A stretch of 64,000 bases of DNA from Nostoc sp. NIES-4103 (GCF_002368335.1 NZ_AP018288.1:4655787-4719786), one strand, 5' to 3'. Counted from the stretch's first letter, positions 18,206 through 27,739 are shown. Notes: generated by a model not told the origin, from the letters alone. A program made the numbers and translations.

Positions 18206-18838
18206 TTACCTGAGCTTTGACAATTTTTTTAATTCATCTGTTAGATGTGATTGGTTAAGTGAAAATATGTCAAACCCATCATTATCTTGTTCACAGGGTA
18301 TTTCGAGATTCTCTGAGAACTTTGTATCTAGGAGTTTTAACAACTCTCCTAAATTAGCAGCTAGCACGTATTTCTCATCTTCATCTCTACCAAAGTTAAT
18401 GATCTGCCCAATAGAACCCTTAACACCAGGTGCTAAATCAATGCCAATGTGATTACCTCCCCAATCATATATAAGAGGTATCCACTTTTCATTGGCATAA
18501 ACGCTTTGGATCATTCCTTCTGGATTTGATGTGCAGAATTCGTTAAAACCTTCTAAACCATCTTCGATAATTTTTTTCCAACATAGCCAATGTTGCTCTA
18601 CATCACATAGTGATAGGAATTGTAAGCCATAAAAAATACCCTTCCCTTCTTCTGTCTCTCCATTATTAATTCGATATAAAGTTTTCATCTCCTGTGGGAT
18701 TTCATAACCAAGTACTGTTTCCAGATGCCGAATCTCATCTTCACTTGCTGGCGGATTGAGATGCTTGTAATATTCTGGAAACCATCTGCTAACTTTTTCT
18801 TTATAGCTTAACCAGTATGCACTAACCTGATCATTCAT
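18206..18838 (-). CDS. SMI1/KNR4 (SUKH) family protein
   Basis: 210 residues with the SUKH-fold pattern: LNPPASEDEIRHLETVLGYE, then IPQEMKTLYRINNGE, then the aromatic WIPLIYDWGGNHIGIDLAPG and GSIGQIINFGRDEDEKYVLA, ending in LGELLKLLDTKF. Many bacterial members are immunity proteins of contact-dependent or polymorphic toxin systems. No toxin gene is next to it, so an orphan immunity role is only an inference. Transcribed with the GNAT gene upstream on the same strand, with an 83-bp gap. Confidence 0.85.
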   Translation of the reverse strand: MNDQVSAYWLSYKEKVSRWFPEYYKHLNPPASEDEIRHLETVLGYEIPQEMKTLYRINNGETEEGKGIFYGLQFLSLCDVEQHWLCWKKIIEDGLEGFNEFCTSNPEGMIQSVYANEKWIPLIYDWGGNHIGIDLAPGVKGSIGQIINFGRDEDEKYVLAANLGELLKLLDTKFSENLEIPCEQDNDGFDIFSLNQSHLTDELKKLSKLR

Positions 18839-18921
18839 CTGTTTAAGAATGGTTTTAAGAGGAGAGCGATTTTGTGTTGTCTTTGTTGTTAGTATAAAAT
18901 AAGACGCTAACCCATGAAACT

Positions 18922-19497
18922 TTATTTTTTATCTACGGGCGATATTTTTTGTTCACACGCGATCGCCTTTGTACCGTTATGATGCCAATCAGTTCGGCTT
19001 AAGCGATAAATGAAGCAGTCATCTTCACCAAATCGTCGCTCCTCAATAAATTTAAAACCAAGGCGTTGATAGAAGCGGTGAACGCGGGTATTGCTGGTAA
19101 GTGGATCAACGAGTACATCTGTCACAAGCGGGTCAGCAAAACATCGAGCAAGAGCAAGCTGCATCATTTGGGTACCATAACCTTGACCTAAATCAGTCTC
19201 TTCCCCAATCCAGATATCAATAGCGCGAAGGTTCGGCGGAACATCACCCCAGTAGTGACTATCATCACGTAGCGGATCAATAATCTCGATAAATCCGATG
19301 GGGCGACCATCAATTTCAGCAATCAGTTGCTCCCGCCATTCGGGGGCGCGTTTAAGTTCTACCTCCCAACCCCAATCATCGTTAGGATCTGAGTCAATTA
19401 CATGAGGTTGTTCATCCCAATGTCGTAGCAGATCCAAATCAGTGAAGCTAGCACAGCGAAGGGAGATCCCCATTGGAGATGACGGGGTATAATTCAT
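18922..19497 (-). CDS. GNAT family N-acetyltransferase (AAC(6')-like)
   Basis: 191 residues. The acetyl-CoA binding motif appears as DLGQGYGTQMMQLALARCF and is followed by VLVDPLTSNTRVHRFYQRLG and FKFIEERRFGEDDCFIYRLS, the layout of aminoglycoside 6'-N-acetyltransferase-like GNATs. The N-terminus LRCASFTDLDLLRHWDEQPHV also fits this branch. Activity on aminoglycosides is not established by sequence. The CRISPR array starts 78 bp upstream of its start codon. Confidence 0.82.
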   Translation of the reverse strand: MNYTPSSPMGISLRCASFTDLDLLRHWDEQPHVIDSDPNDDWGWEVELKRAPEWREQLIAEIDGRPIGFIEIIDPLRDDSHYWGDVPPNLRAIDIWIGEETDLGQGYGTQMMQLALARCFADPLVTDVLVDPLTSNTRVHRFYQRLGFKFIEERRFGEDDCFIYRLSRTDWHHNGTKAIACEQKISPVDKK

Positions 19498-19575
19498 GCG
19501 GTTTCTCCGATATTTGCAGTAATCTACTGGACAAGTTTAATCACGACATCGTTGGGGTCTGTGGTTTGAAAGAAC

Positions 19576-20855
19576 CTTTCACCCCCTAATAGGGATTAAG
19601 TGAAGTTTTAACTATCATCAAAATTCTTGCTCTTGGGATAGTTGTAAAGGTCGTTTCAATCCCTAATAGGGATTAATTAAAGTTTCAACCTCTAATCCAA
19701 GATACTCCTCGTCTACAGCCCGTGCAGCTGTTTCAATCCCTAATAGGGATTAATTAAAGTTTCAACGCGACATCAAGATTCATTTATTACTACGTAGGTT
19801 GTTTCAATCCCTAATAGGGATTAATTAAAGTTTCAACTATTGGACTAATATCACGTTCCCCTTACCCGAACGTTTCAATCCCTAATAGGGATTAATTAAA
19901 GTTTCAACGTTTATTAAATTACGTGCGAACAGTCGCACCTATCCGTTTCAATCCCTAATAGGGATTAATTAAAGTTTCAACTCCGTTAGTCGTAAACCTA
20001 AATAATATATTTTTGTTTCAATCCCTAATAGGGATTAATTAAAGTTTCAACAAATTATCAAAGCTAAAGTACTCATTAGCTTTAGTTAGTTTCAATCCCT
20101 AATAGGGATTAATTAAAGTTTCAACAATTCAGATGGATTTAACTACACTGCTGGGGATAGTTTCAATCCCTAATAGGGATTAATTAAAGTTTCAACGCTA
20201 ATTTATCAATCCCCTTTGTTGTTACTCCTGCTAGTTTCAATCCCTAATAGGGATTAATTAAAGTTTCAACCTTAAAAATACTACTCTTTCTTCATCGTCT
20301 ACAGGAGTTTCAATCCCTAATAGGGATTAATTAAAGTTTCAACTTTCTAGATAATTTTGATGAGTGGTTTGCTAATCACGTTTCAATCCCTAATAGGGAT
20401 TAATTAAAGTTTCAACAGAAATATGTGCTGATAGCTGATGAGTGCTTTCTTTATGTTTCAATCCCTAATAGGGATTAATTAAAGTTTCAACATTAATTGA
20501 AATAGCGGTACAAGTTCATTAGACGTGTTTCAATCCCTAATAGGGATTAATTAAAGTTTCAACTTGGAAGCAGCAGCAAATATCCGAAATTTGGATAAAT
20601 GTTTCAATCCCTAATAGGGATTAATTAAAGTTTCAACGGTCTTGCGTTGGTAGATTCAGCGCACCAGTACCAGTTTCAATCCCTAATAGGGATTAATTAA
20701 AGTTTCAACTGGGGAAAATCAAATCCCTGTACCGAGCCACTTGCCCCGTTTCAATCCCTAATAGGGATTAATTAAAGTTTCAACTCTCGTGGGGTTAAAC
20801 AGGAAGTTCCGATATGGAGTTTCAATCCCTAATAGGGATTAATTAAAGTTTCAAC
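19576..20855 (-). CRISPR. CRISPR array, 18 repeats and 17 spacers
   Basis: Seventeen identical 37-bp repeats plus one degenerate terminal repeat (19576-19612). In plus-strand sense the repeat opens GTTTCAATCCCTAATAGGG and ends TTAAAGTTTCAAC. Spacers are 33-40 bp and all differ. Read on the minus strand the repeat ends in AGGGATTGAAAC, matching the ATTGAAAC handle common in cyanobacterial type I and III repeats. With the degenerate repeat at the low-coordinate end, this implies transcription from right to left with the leader right of 20855. A 7-bp stem (AATCCCT/AGGGATT) is inside the repeat, and both repeat ends carry GTTTCAA. No cas gene is in the window. Confidence 0.97.
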
Positions 20856-20960
20856 TGCGACAGGCGGAAACACAGTCTATATTTGGTTTTCGAGGTTCTG
20901 TTGCGCGGATGAGGTAATCGTAGCATAAAAAATTGTGACCCACTAGAGAGCAAATGGCTA
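20856..20960 (-). promoter_or_regulatory. Probable CRISPR leader
   Basis: Non-coding DNA next to the newest-looking, perfectly conserved end of the array. Orientation is inferred from the repeat handle and the degenerate distal repeat. The boundary is approximate and no promoter was fixed. Confidence 0.5.
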
Positions 20961-21376
20961 AAACCCAGTCTACATAAGGTGCGCGGGCAGTTTGAAAGAT
21001 GTTTTGCCAAAAAAGTCTTACAGCATCAGGATTTAAGCTTTATTTGCCAAAACCTTGTTTTGAACACCTACCCATCCGCGCTTGAAGCCAGAAAAACACT
21101 GCTGTTATCAGGTTATATCATATCTTGCACTCTTGCACTGGAAGTCGCAGCTACACAAGACTTTAGCCGCCTGCCTTGAATTTAAAACCTGGTGTTGCTG
21201 AATCAGAAGATGAAATGCCAAAATTACGTTTCTTTTTCTTTGTACCTTTGCGACGGCAGTCGCCTCAAGTCGGGAAACCCGCCCACGGCGCTGCCTCGTC
21301 TTTGCACGCCAGTTGCTTCAAGTCGGGCATTGCCTTTGCGTGAGGCAGATTCATATTTTCAATCAGCAACGCCTAA
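20961..21376. other. Intergenic, dispersed repeats
   Basis: Short frames at 20979-21179 and 21192-21419 have repeat-like composition and no recognisable domain. 21240-21350 contains the CCTCAAGTCGGGAAACCCGC repeat family twice. No gene is supported. Confidence 0.45.
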
Positions 21377-22249
21377 AACCTTTTTATTGATAGCGATCGC
21401 TCCACAAAACCATGCATAATCCAATGGGTCAAACCAGACCAAGAAGAACCTGGCAAGCTACCGCTATTATGTCTTCACGGAGGCCCAGGAGTACCCCACG
21501 ACTATTTAGAACCATTAGAAGCGATCGCTGCAACTGGACGCAGGGTAATTTTTTACGATCAATTGGGATGTGGTAATAGCGATCGCCCTTCTGACCCAAC
21601 ATTGTATTCCATTGATTTATTTAAAGAAGAACTCGTGGCTGTCCGCAAAGCCTTAGATTTACAGCAAATTCATCTTTTTGGGCAATCATGGGGTGGCTGT
21701 CTAGCACTAGAACATGTACTTTCACAAGCAACTGGGTTATTCAGCCTAATCCTCGCAAATACACCTTGTAACATTCAACAATTTATCACTCAAGCCTATA
21801 ACTTGATGAATCAGTTGCCAGCAAAAGTCCAAGAGATTATCCGTAAATATGAAGCCAACGGCACTACTCAAGACCCGGAATATAAACAGGCAATGGAGAT
21901 TTTTAATCATGCTTTTCTGTGTCGGTTAGACCCTTGGCCTAGTTGCTTAACTAGAGCCTATAGTAAAGTCGGTACGGAGTTTCGAGGCGCTGGCAAAATC
22001 ATTGATTGGAATATTGAAGACCGCCTGAGTGAAATTTCCGTACCGACATTGCTACTTTCAGGTCGTTATGATGAGGTTACGCCTGCCTGTATTGAAACAG
22101 TTCACCAAGGTATTTCTGGCTCACAGTGGGTACTATTTGAAAACAGTTCCCATATGCCTCATTTGGAAGAAACAGAACGATTTCTCAAAGTTTTAGGCGA
22201 TTTTTTGCATGACATCGAAAGCCATCAAGAACTAGGAATTAATTCCTGA
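21377..22249 (+). pseudogene. Alpha/beta hydrolase (proline iminopeptidase-like) lacking a normal start
   Basis: The open frame runs from after a stop at 21374-21376. Conserved N-terminal residues (LPLLCLHGGPGVPHDYLEPL, containing the HGGPG oxyanion motif) lie upstream of the first TTG (21563), and no ATG, GTG or TTG precedes them in frame. Downstream are the nucleophile elbow LFGQSWGGCLALEH, the Asp region LLLSGRYDEVTPAC and the catalytic His in ENSSHMPHLEE. The catalytic core is therefore intact but the 5' end (usually about 25-30 residues more) is lost, next to repeat DNA; ATT at 21386 is the only near-start. Function as a peptidase or amidase is uncertain. Its 3' end overlaps the convergent MATE gene by 25 bp. 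Confidence 0.65.
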
Positions 22250-23583
22250 TTCTTAAGGTTTTGCTTGCCTAGAGTACGCGGTAGCTGTAAACCTAGCACT
22301 AAAATAAGAGTTGTCATATAAGATACAAGAGACATCCAAAGTAGGTGGTTATTGTGGAGATACCATGCTGCGATCGCCAAAGGTAAAAAACCTAATCCAA
22401 AAGCCAGAAGAACGGCATTACGTAGTGTTGCACCTTCCTTTAAACCGATGAAGTACCCTTCCAGCATGAAGGCAACAGCAGTAAATCCTAAAAGAGGCAG
22501 TAACCAAACTGTGTAAGTACTGATATTTTGGTTGACTTCTGTATGATTAGTTAATAGACCAAAAACTGTATCTGGGAAGACAACAGACGCCACCGCAAAT
22601 GCCAAGGCTATAAGCAAACTCGTAAATATAGAGACACTCAGCAATGGAATCATTTGCTCTTTTGTCCCTTTACCTTGAAAGTTGCCAATCAGCGTTTGAG
22701 TTGTCATGCCTACGCCTTGAACCGTAAACTGACTTAAAAGAGCAATCTGGAGAAGTAACCCGTTTTCTGCCAAGACGATTGTTCCCATTGCTGCACTCAA
22801 ATTAGTGAAGATGGCGTAGGTAGAAATCAGCGCTAAAAATCGCAGCAGAATATTACTCTTGAGTGCAACAGTCTCTTTGAGAGCAGCCCAATCAAAAACT
22901 TCTTGCAAAGCGGTTGGTAATACTTTCCAAGGAATACTAAAGCAAACCCCAATCAAACCTATAATTACGGCTAGATACTGACTTATGGCTGTTGCGAGTC
23001 CGGCTCCCATGCTTTCCCAGCCCCACTTCACAATCATCAGATAATCCAGCAGCACATTAGAACCATTACCAATGATAGACATCAAAAGCACGACGCTATT
23101 CATTTCTCGCCCTAGAAACCAACCAATCAAAACAAAGTTGAGCAAGACAGCAGGCGCTCCCCAAATGCGGGCGTAGAAATAATCAACCCCAGAGGCTTCT
23201 ATTTCTGGGGAACCGCTGAGGATAAGAAATCCAAACTTTTGCAGAACGTATTGCAACGCTATCATCAGTAACCCAATAGCTAATGCCATCAATCCACTTC
23301 GTAGTCCTGCTAGCAAGACTGCTTTGGGGTCATCACAACCAACAGCATGTGCAGTCAAGGCATTAGTGCTAGAGCGCAGAAACTTCAATACACGGTAAAG
23401 GTAGTCGAAGAGAATGGTTGCTAATATGACTCCAGCTAGGTGGCGAATGTCTGCTAAATGCCCTAAAAAGGCAATGTCAACCAGACCTGCTAGAGGTACC
23501 ATCATGTTAGAAAGCACACTGACGCTTGCCAGCTTGTAAAAGCGAGGCAAGAAGTTGTACTGCACTGGAACCACAAATGTCAT
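22225..23583 (-). CDS. MATE family efflux transporter
   Basis: 452-residue multidrug and toxin extrusion family protein with about 12 membrane segments in two homologous halves. PLAGLVDIAFLGHLADIRHL near the N-terminus is the MATE signature region, and YFYARIWGAPAVLLNFVLIGWFLG closes the first half. MATE proteins exchange organic cations or metabolites for Na+ or H+. It resembles the branch cyanobacterial annotations associate with guanitoxin clusters, but no such cluster is here, so that substrate is not claimed. It converges on the truncated hydrolase. Confidence 0.9.
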   Translation of the reverse strand: MTFVVPVQYNFLPRFYKLASVSVLSNMMVPLAGLVDIAFLGHLADIRHLAGVILATILFDYLYRVLKFLRSSTNALTAHAVGCDDPKAVLLAGLRSGLMALAIGLLMIALQYVLQKFGFLILSGSPEIEASGVDYFYARIWGAPAVLLNFVLIGWFLGREMNSVVLLMSIIGNGSNVLLDYLMIVKWGWESMGAGLATAISQYLAVIIGLIGVCFSIPWKVLPTALQEVFDWAALKETVALKSNILLRFLALISTYAIFTNLSAAMGTIVLAENGLLLQIALLSQFTVQGVGMTTQTLIGNFQGKGTKEQMIPLLSVSIFTSLLIALAFAVASVVFPDTVFGLLTNHTEVNQNISTYTVWLLPLLGFTAVAFMLEGYFIGLKEGATLRNAVLLAFGLGFLPLAIAAWYLHNNHLLWMSLVSYMTTLILVLGLQLPRTLGKQNLKNQELIPSS

Positions 23584-23766
23584 AAGACCTCATGATGAAT
23601 TGGGAAACCATAGCTTAAAGGCACAGGAGGAAAAATCAGCAGGTAAACTGTGCCTATGAAAATCGTATGGTTAGAAAACGGTGAAATTAGCTTAACGCAG
23701 GACATTGACTTCTGTCCAAATTTTTGCTAACGACTGATAGAACTGTTGACAGCAAAAGAGTATTTC

Positions 23767-23910
23767 AGGACTTATGCAACTGGCACACATATTTTCTGCG
23801 ATGGCAGTCAATAGTCAAGAGTCAAGGGTCAAAAAACCTTAATTTTTGGACTATTGACTTTTGACTAGTGACAACCCATACCAAAAAAATATGACACTTG
23901 CGTAAGTACT
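23767..23910. mobile_element. MITE-like element with AGGACTTAYGCAA termini
   Basis: 144 bp bounded by imperfect 19-bp inverted repeats: AGGACTTATGCAACTGGCA (23767) and TGACACTTGCGTAAGTACT (23892-23910), 15 of 19 matching. The inside carries an AGTCAAGAGTCAAGGGTC / GACTTTTGACTAG inverted heptamer stretch. The same terminal sequence bounds 31256-31347. Confidence 0.5.
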
Positions 23911-24080
23911 ATATTTATTAAGCGCATTGTGACAAAAAATTGGTATTACCAATGCCCAATGCCCAAAGCTGTCCCTTTCCATCCACAAGGGGATGGAGTT
24001 TTCCGCCGCTTTTGATAAATAAATTATGCACAACCCATCGCTACAACTAGGTTAGTGCATTCTCAGGTGGAGGTACTGTT

Positions 24081-24989
24081 GTGTTTGAAATTAGAAGGCG
24101 GCGCAGATACCCCAAGTGGAATCTCACGGAAAACTTAGCTGGATATTTGTTCATGACTCCCACCATTTTAGTTGTGGGAACTTTCGTGGTGTTGCCTATT
24201 CTCTACGCTGTTTTTCTCTCTCTGCACAAAGTTCAACTTCTGGGTGGTATTGAATACAAGTTTATTGGCTTTCGTAATTTCACGCGATTAATTGAAGATG
24301 AACAAGTCGGGATTGCTTTAAAAAACACAGTAGAATATGTCGCAATTGTTGTACCAACTCAAACTGTTTTAGCTTTAATTTTGGCTGTAACGCTGAATGC
24401 TGGTATTCGTGGCAAAAACTGGTGGCGTATCCTTTACTTTTTGCCCACAGTTACTTCTTCAGCAGTGCTGACGCTGATTTTCATGTGGATTTACAACACC
24501 GATGGGTTGTTAAATCATATTCTGGCTTTTGTAGGATTACCCACATATAACTGGTTAGGTGACCCAGCAGTTGCGCTTAAAGGTATCATGATGATGAATG
24601 TTTGGTCAACTGCGCCTTTTTTCATGGTGATTTACCTAGCGGCGTTGCAGGATATTCCCCAAAAACTTTATGAAGCGGCAGAACTTGATGGGGCAAATTG
24701 GTGGCAGCAGTTTGTTTATATTACTATTCCCTTGCTTGAGCCTGTAACTTTTTTTATAGTGGCGATCGGGGTTATTGGGACTTTTCAATTATTTGACCAG
24801 TCTTATATTTTCTCTGGCGGTACTGGCGGCCCAAACAACGCTACCCTAACTTTAGTGCTACTGATCTACCAAGCTGTATTTCGTAATCTACAAATGGGAT
24901 ATGCCGCTGCGATCGCCTTTTTGTTGGCAGTGGTAATTATTGCTATTACTTTGATTCAGCGGCGATTTTTCGGAGGCGAAAGGATATGA
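24081..24989 (+). CDS. Sugar ABC transporter permease (MalF/UgpA-like)
   Basis: 302-residue inner-membrane permease with six hydrophobic segments. The cytoplasmic EAA loop, YEAAELDGANWWQQFVYITI followed by PLLEP, docks the ATPase subunit. GTG start at 24081 preceded by GGTGGAGGT. It overlaps the next permease gene by 4 bp (ATGA), so the two are translationally coupled. The likely binding protein is at 16117-17376. No ATP-binding subunit is encoded nearby, so a shared MalK-type ATPase is likely (inference). Confidence 0.92.
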   Translation: MFEIRRRRRYPKWNLTENLAGYLFMTPTILVVGTFVVLPILYAVFLSLHKVQLLGGIEYKFIGFRNFTRLIEDEQVGIALKNTVEYVAIVVPTQTVLALILAVTLNAGIRGKNWWRILYFLPTVTSSAVLTLIFMWIYNTDGLLNHILAFVGLPTYNWLGDPAVALKGIMMMNVWSTAPFFMVIYLAALQDIPQKLYEAAELDGANWWQQFVYITIPLLEPVTFFIVAIGVIGTFQLFDQSYIFSGGTGGPNNATLTLVLLIYQAVFRNLQMGYAAAIAFLLAVVIIAITLIQRRFFGGERI

Positions 24990-25822
24990 CTGTTATTTCT
25001 CGCTTTTCCTGGCTGAAATTACTGTTATACTTCTTTTTGAGTGTCTATGCCTTAATCACGCTAATTCCTTTTCTGTGGGCGCTTTCGGCATCGTTTAAAC
25101 CGCTATCGGAGATTGTCAGCGGCGAACCCAATTTTTTACCTAAGAATTTTACTCTTGCAAATTATCAGCAGCTCTTCCAGCAAGAACCGCTGTTTTTACG
25201 CTGGCTATTCAATAGTGTAATCATTGCTGTGAGTGTGACAGTGTTAAACTTGCTGTTCAACTCAATGGCAGGTTATGCCTTAGCTAGACTGCGCTTTGCG
25301 GGTAAACGCTTCTGGTTTTTCTTAATTTTGGCAGTATTAGCGGTTCCAGCACAGATTACCCTGATTCCCACATTTTTGATTTTGAAAGCGATCGGCTGGC
25401 TGAATTCCTATCAGGGTATGATTGTTCCTAGCATGGTCAATGCTACCTTCATATTCATGATGCGGCAGTTTTTCGTCAATTTCCCTAGGGAACTAGAAGA
25501 AGCAGCTCAGCTTGATGGCTTAAACACTTTTGGGATTTTCCGGCATATTGTCTTACCTCTGGCAAAACCAGCGCTAGCAGCACAAGCAGTTTTTGTATTC
25601 ATGGGAAGTTGGAATAATTTCTTACTGCCTGTGGTTATCTTGTTTGAACCAGAAATGTTTACTCTACCTTTAGGGCTGAATACCTTCAAAGGTCAATATA
25701 TCAGCTATTGGAACTACATTATGGCCGCTTCTATGGTATTCACCCTACCAGCTTTAGGAATTTATGCCTTTTTCAACCGCTACTTCATTCAAAGCGTCAC
25801 CTTTACAGGGGGGAAAGGTTAA
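24986..25822 (+). CDS. Sugar ABC transporter permease (MalG/UgpE-like)
   Basis: 278-residue partner permease with six membrane segments. EAA motif ELEEAAQLDGLNTFGIFRHI followed by VLPLAKPALA is in the last cytoplasmic loop. The N-terminus (LITLIPFLWALSASFKPLSE) and the terminal GNP-less end YFIQSVTFTGGKG fit carbohydrate uptake family 1 permeases. It starts within the stop of the upstream permease, giving fixed stoichiometry. GTCAGTT heptamers begin right after the stop codon. Confidence 0.92.
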   Translation: MTVISRFSWLKLLLYFFLSVYALITLIPFLWALSASFKPLSEIVSGEPNFLPKNFTLANYQQLFQQEPLFLRWLFNSVIIAVSVTVLNLLFNSMAGYALARLRFAGKRFWFFLILAVLAVPAQITLIPTFLILKAIGWLNSYQGMIVPSMVNATFIFMMRQFFVNFPRELEEAAQLDGLNTFGIFRHIVLPLAKPALAAQAVFVFMGSWNNFLLPVVILFEPEMFTLPLGLNTFKGQYISYWNYIMAASMVFTLPALGIYAFFNRYFIQSVTFTGGKG

Positions 25823-25975
25823 CTGTCAGTTGTCAGTTGTCAGTTGTCAGTTGTCAGTTGTCAGTGGTCAGTGGTCAGTTGTCATTAGTTATTCTCTCCC
25901 TCATCCCCCTCATCTCCCCATCTCCCCCATCTCCCTCATCCCCCTCATCTCCCCCATCTCCCCTGCGCCTCTCGA
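25823..25975. repeat. GTCAGTT heptamers and CTCATCCCC/ATCTCCC repeats
   Basis: Tandem GTCAGTT(T) units from 25823 to 25880, then CTCATCCCCCTCATCTCCCC-type units to 25975. Confidence 0.88.
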
Positions 25976-26067
25976 TCCCTAAACCGTATTTTGGGCGACA
26001 AATTGCACTCCTAACGTGATATTGGTATTACAGCGACTCAATCTCTATCTGTCAGTTAACAAAAATT

Positions 26068-26283
26068 ATGGGTTTTGCAGACCTATCGATCGCAGAGATA
26101 ACAACAGACTACAGCATTCCTGTAGCAAAAGTGTTTTCTCTGTGCAACCAACTCTTAATTGCCTACAAACACCAAAAGACCCTTTTGGCGTTAGAGGATG
26201 CAAAGGCAATTATGTCGCAATTATTGGCTGAAGTACACCAAAAAGGTATCAATGACACGGTAAGTAATACTGATGTCGCCTAA
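26068..26283 (+). CDS. Small hypothetical protein upstream of psbV
   Basis: 71 residues, starts MGFADLSIAEITTDYSIPVA and continues with regular amphipathic helices (VFSLCNQLLIAYKHQKTLLA, LEDAKAIMSQLLAEVHQKG). Protein-like composition and a stop about 100 bp before psbV support a real gene. I cannot assign it to a family. Same strand as psbV; cotranscription possible. Confidence 0.55.
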   Translation: MGFADLSIAEITTDYSIPVAKVFSLCNQLLIAYKHQKTLLALEDAKAIMSQLLAEVHQKGINDTVSNTDVA

Positions 26284-26384
26284 AGGGCTGTTTCAGACTT
26301 TAACTCATCGCTCAGGACTGAGGATAGGAAGATTGAGCAGCGCTTTCTTAGCTGTGTTGAGCGTCAAAATCTTGAAGGGGAAAC

Positions 26385-26876
26385 ATGTTTAAAAGACTAA
26401 TTGGCGTTGTTGTGGCAACTATTTTACTGACGTTTCAGATGATTGTCGGTAGCGCTACAGCGGTGGAACTGAACGAAGCTACCCGAACAGTGCCATTAAA
26501 TGAAGATGGTGATACCATCGTACTCAGCCTGAAACAAGTTAAAGAGGGCAAAGCTTTATTTCAATACGCTTGCGCTCAATGTCATGTTGGCGGCGTTACT
26601 AAGACAAACCAAAACGTAGGACTTGAACCAGAAGCGCTAGCACTGGCAACACCAAACCGTAACAATATTGAAGGATTGGTGGACTACATGAAAAATCCTA
26701 CTACCTATGATGGAGAAGAGGATATTTCCGAATTACATCCCAGCACCAAGAGTGCAGATATTTTCACAGAAATGCGAAATCTGACCGATGAAGACTTGGT
26801 AGCGATCGCTGGTCATATTCTCCTACAACCAAAAATTGTTGGCAATCAATGGGGTGGCGGTAAGATTTATTACTAA
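26385..26876 (+). CDS. psbV: Photosystem II extrinsic protein PsbV (cytochrome c-550)
   Basis: Lumenal haem protein that stabilises the Mn4CaO5 cluster of photosystem II. The 163-residue precursor has an N-terminal signal peptide (about residues 1-26, ending near VGSATA) and a mature start VELNEATRTVPL. The c-type haem motif CAQCH is at residues 63-67. YMKNPTTYDGEEDISELHPS and the C-terminal GGGKIYY are typical of PsbV. Ribosome-binding sequence AAGGGGAAAC precedes the ATG. It is followed by the paralogue psbV2. Confidence 0.97.
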   Translation: MFKRLIGVVVATILLTFQMIVGSATAVELNEATRTVPLNEDGDTIVLSLKQVKEGKALFQYACAQCHVGGVTKTNQNVGLEPEALALATPNRNNIEGLVDYMKNPTTYDGEEDISELHPSTKSADIFTEMRNLTDEDLVAIAGHILLQPKIVGNQWGGGKIYY

Positions 26877-26897
26877 TTACCCAAATTATTGCTGAGT

Positions 26898-26990
26898 TAT
26901 TGGGAATTGGGAATTGGGAATTGGGAATTGGGATAAGGAAAACTCTTAACCCAATACCCAGTACCCAGTCCCCAATACCCAGTACTTAGT
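26898..26990. repeat. GGGAATT and CCCAGTA heptamer repeats
   Basis: Tandem GGGAATT units (26903-26930) followed by CCCAGTA/CCCAATA units, in the gap between psbV and psbV2. Confidence 0.85.
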
Positions 26991-27015
26991 CTCCAAATAC
27001 ATTCACAATCTACTG

Positions 27016-27498
27016 ATGCTTGCTCGTTTACTAGTTTTAGTTGTTGTCTTTGTGGTCTCTTACAGTAGCAGTTTACCCGCCCAAGCTGCCAAGAATATTG
27101 ACCCTTACATAGCTAGATATTTGCATGTTACACAGCCTATAGCCCTGGAAATGGATAATCAAGGCAACAGTCGCTTGTTTTCACCGCAAGAGTTATCTGT
27201 TGGCAAAAAACTTTTTGAAAGTAACTGCATTAATTGTCATGTGGGTGGTGCTACTTTGCCAGATCCGGAAGTGTCTCTGTCCCTGGAAAAGCTACAAAAA
27301 GCTAATCCTCCACGCGATCGCATCAATGCTCTAGTTACATTCATGCGCCAGCCCATGACCTACGATGGTAGTCAAGAAACCTACGGCTGTCGTGAGTTAC
27401 CTTTGAGTTTACTATCGCAACAGCAAGTAGAAAGTATCGCAGCTTTCATTCTCACAGCAGCACAAAAGGCTCCAGGTTGGGGCACAGAAAGCTTTTGA
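27016..27498 (+). CDS. psbV2: PsbV2-like cytochrome c (psbV paralogue)
   Basis: 160-residue c-type cytochrome of the PsbV-like (PsbV2) group. It has a signal peptide (residues 1-24, ending PAQAA) and the haem motif CINCH at residues 71-75. A region parallel to PsbV (ALVTFMRQPMTYDGSQETYG) and a shortened C-terminus follow. Its position directly after psbV agrees with origin by duplication. The role of PsbV2 is not firmly established; it does not simply replace PsbV. The assignment rests on motif and synteny. Confidence 0.88.
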   Translation: MLARLLVLVVVFVVSYSSSLPAQAAKNIDPYIARYLHVTQPIALEMDNQGNSRLFSPQELSVGKKLFESNCINCHVGGATLPDPEVSLSLEKLQKANPPRDRINALVTFMRQPMTYDGSQETYGCRELPLSLLSQQQVESIAAFILTAAQKAPGWGTESF

Positions 27499-27739
27499 AA
27501 AACTAGCATATTTTTCAATAAAAAATCAAAATTTCTTATTTTAACTGTTTACCTGACTTTTTTACCTGAAAAATTTTAGTGTAAACTTATTTTTTGGTTA
27601 TTGCTATTTTTACCATTTTCTGCTATTAATTCCTCACGAATATTAAAAAAAATTCTATCTACGACAGATTGTCATACTTTAGGGTTGATTTTATTTAAAA
27701 TGAAATAAGCAAAATAAGAACTATTGTTAGGAGAGAGTC
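27499..27739. other. AT-rich petE upstream region
   Basis: About 240 bp, strongly AT-rich, with no gene. It presumably carries the petE promoter; in cyanobacteria petE is copper-responsive, but no binding site could be recognised by eye. Confidence 0.45.

Noticed and set aside
18206..18838. A toxin-immunity operon around the SMI1/KNR4 gene
   Set aside because: No toxin-like gene lies next to it; the neighbour is a GNAT of another type.
20979..21419. Two short frames between CRISPR array and hydrolase
   Set aside because: They run through dispersed repeats and have no domain or ribosome-binding site.
22225..23583. Guanitoxin exporter assignment for the MATE gene
   Set aside because: Only family-level similarity; no guanitoxin biosynthesis genes nearby.
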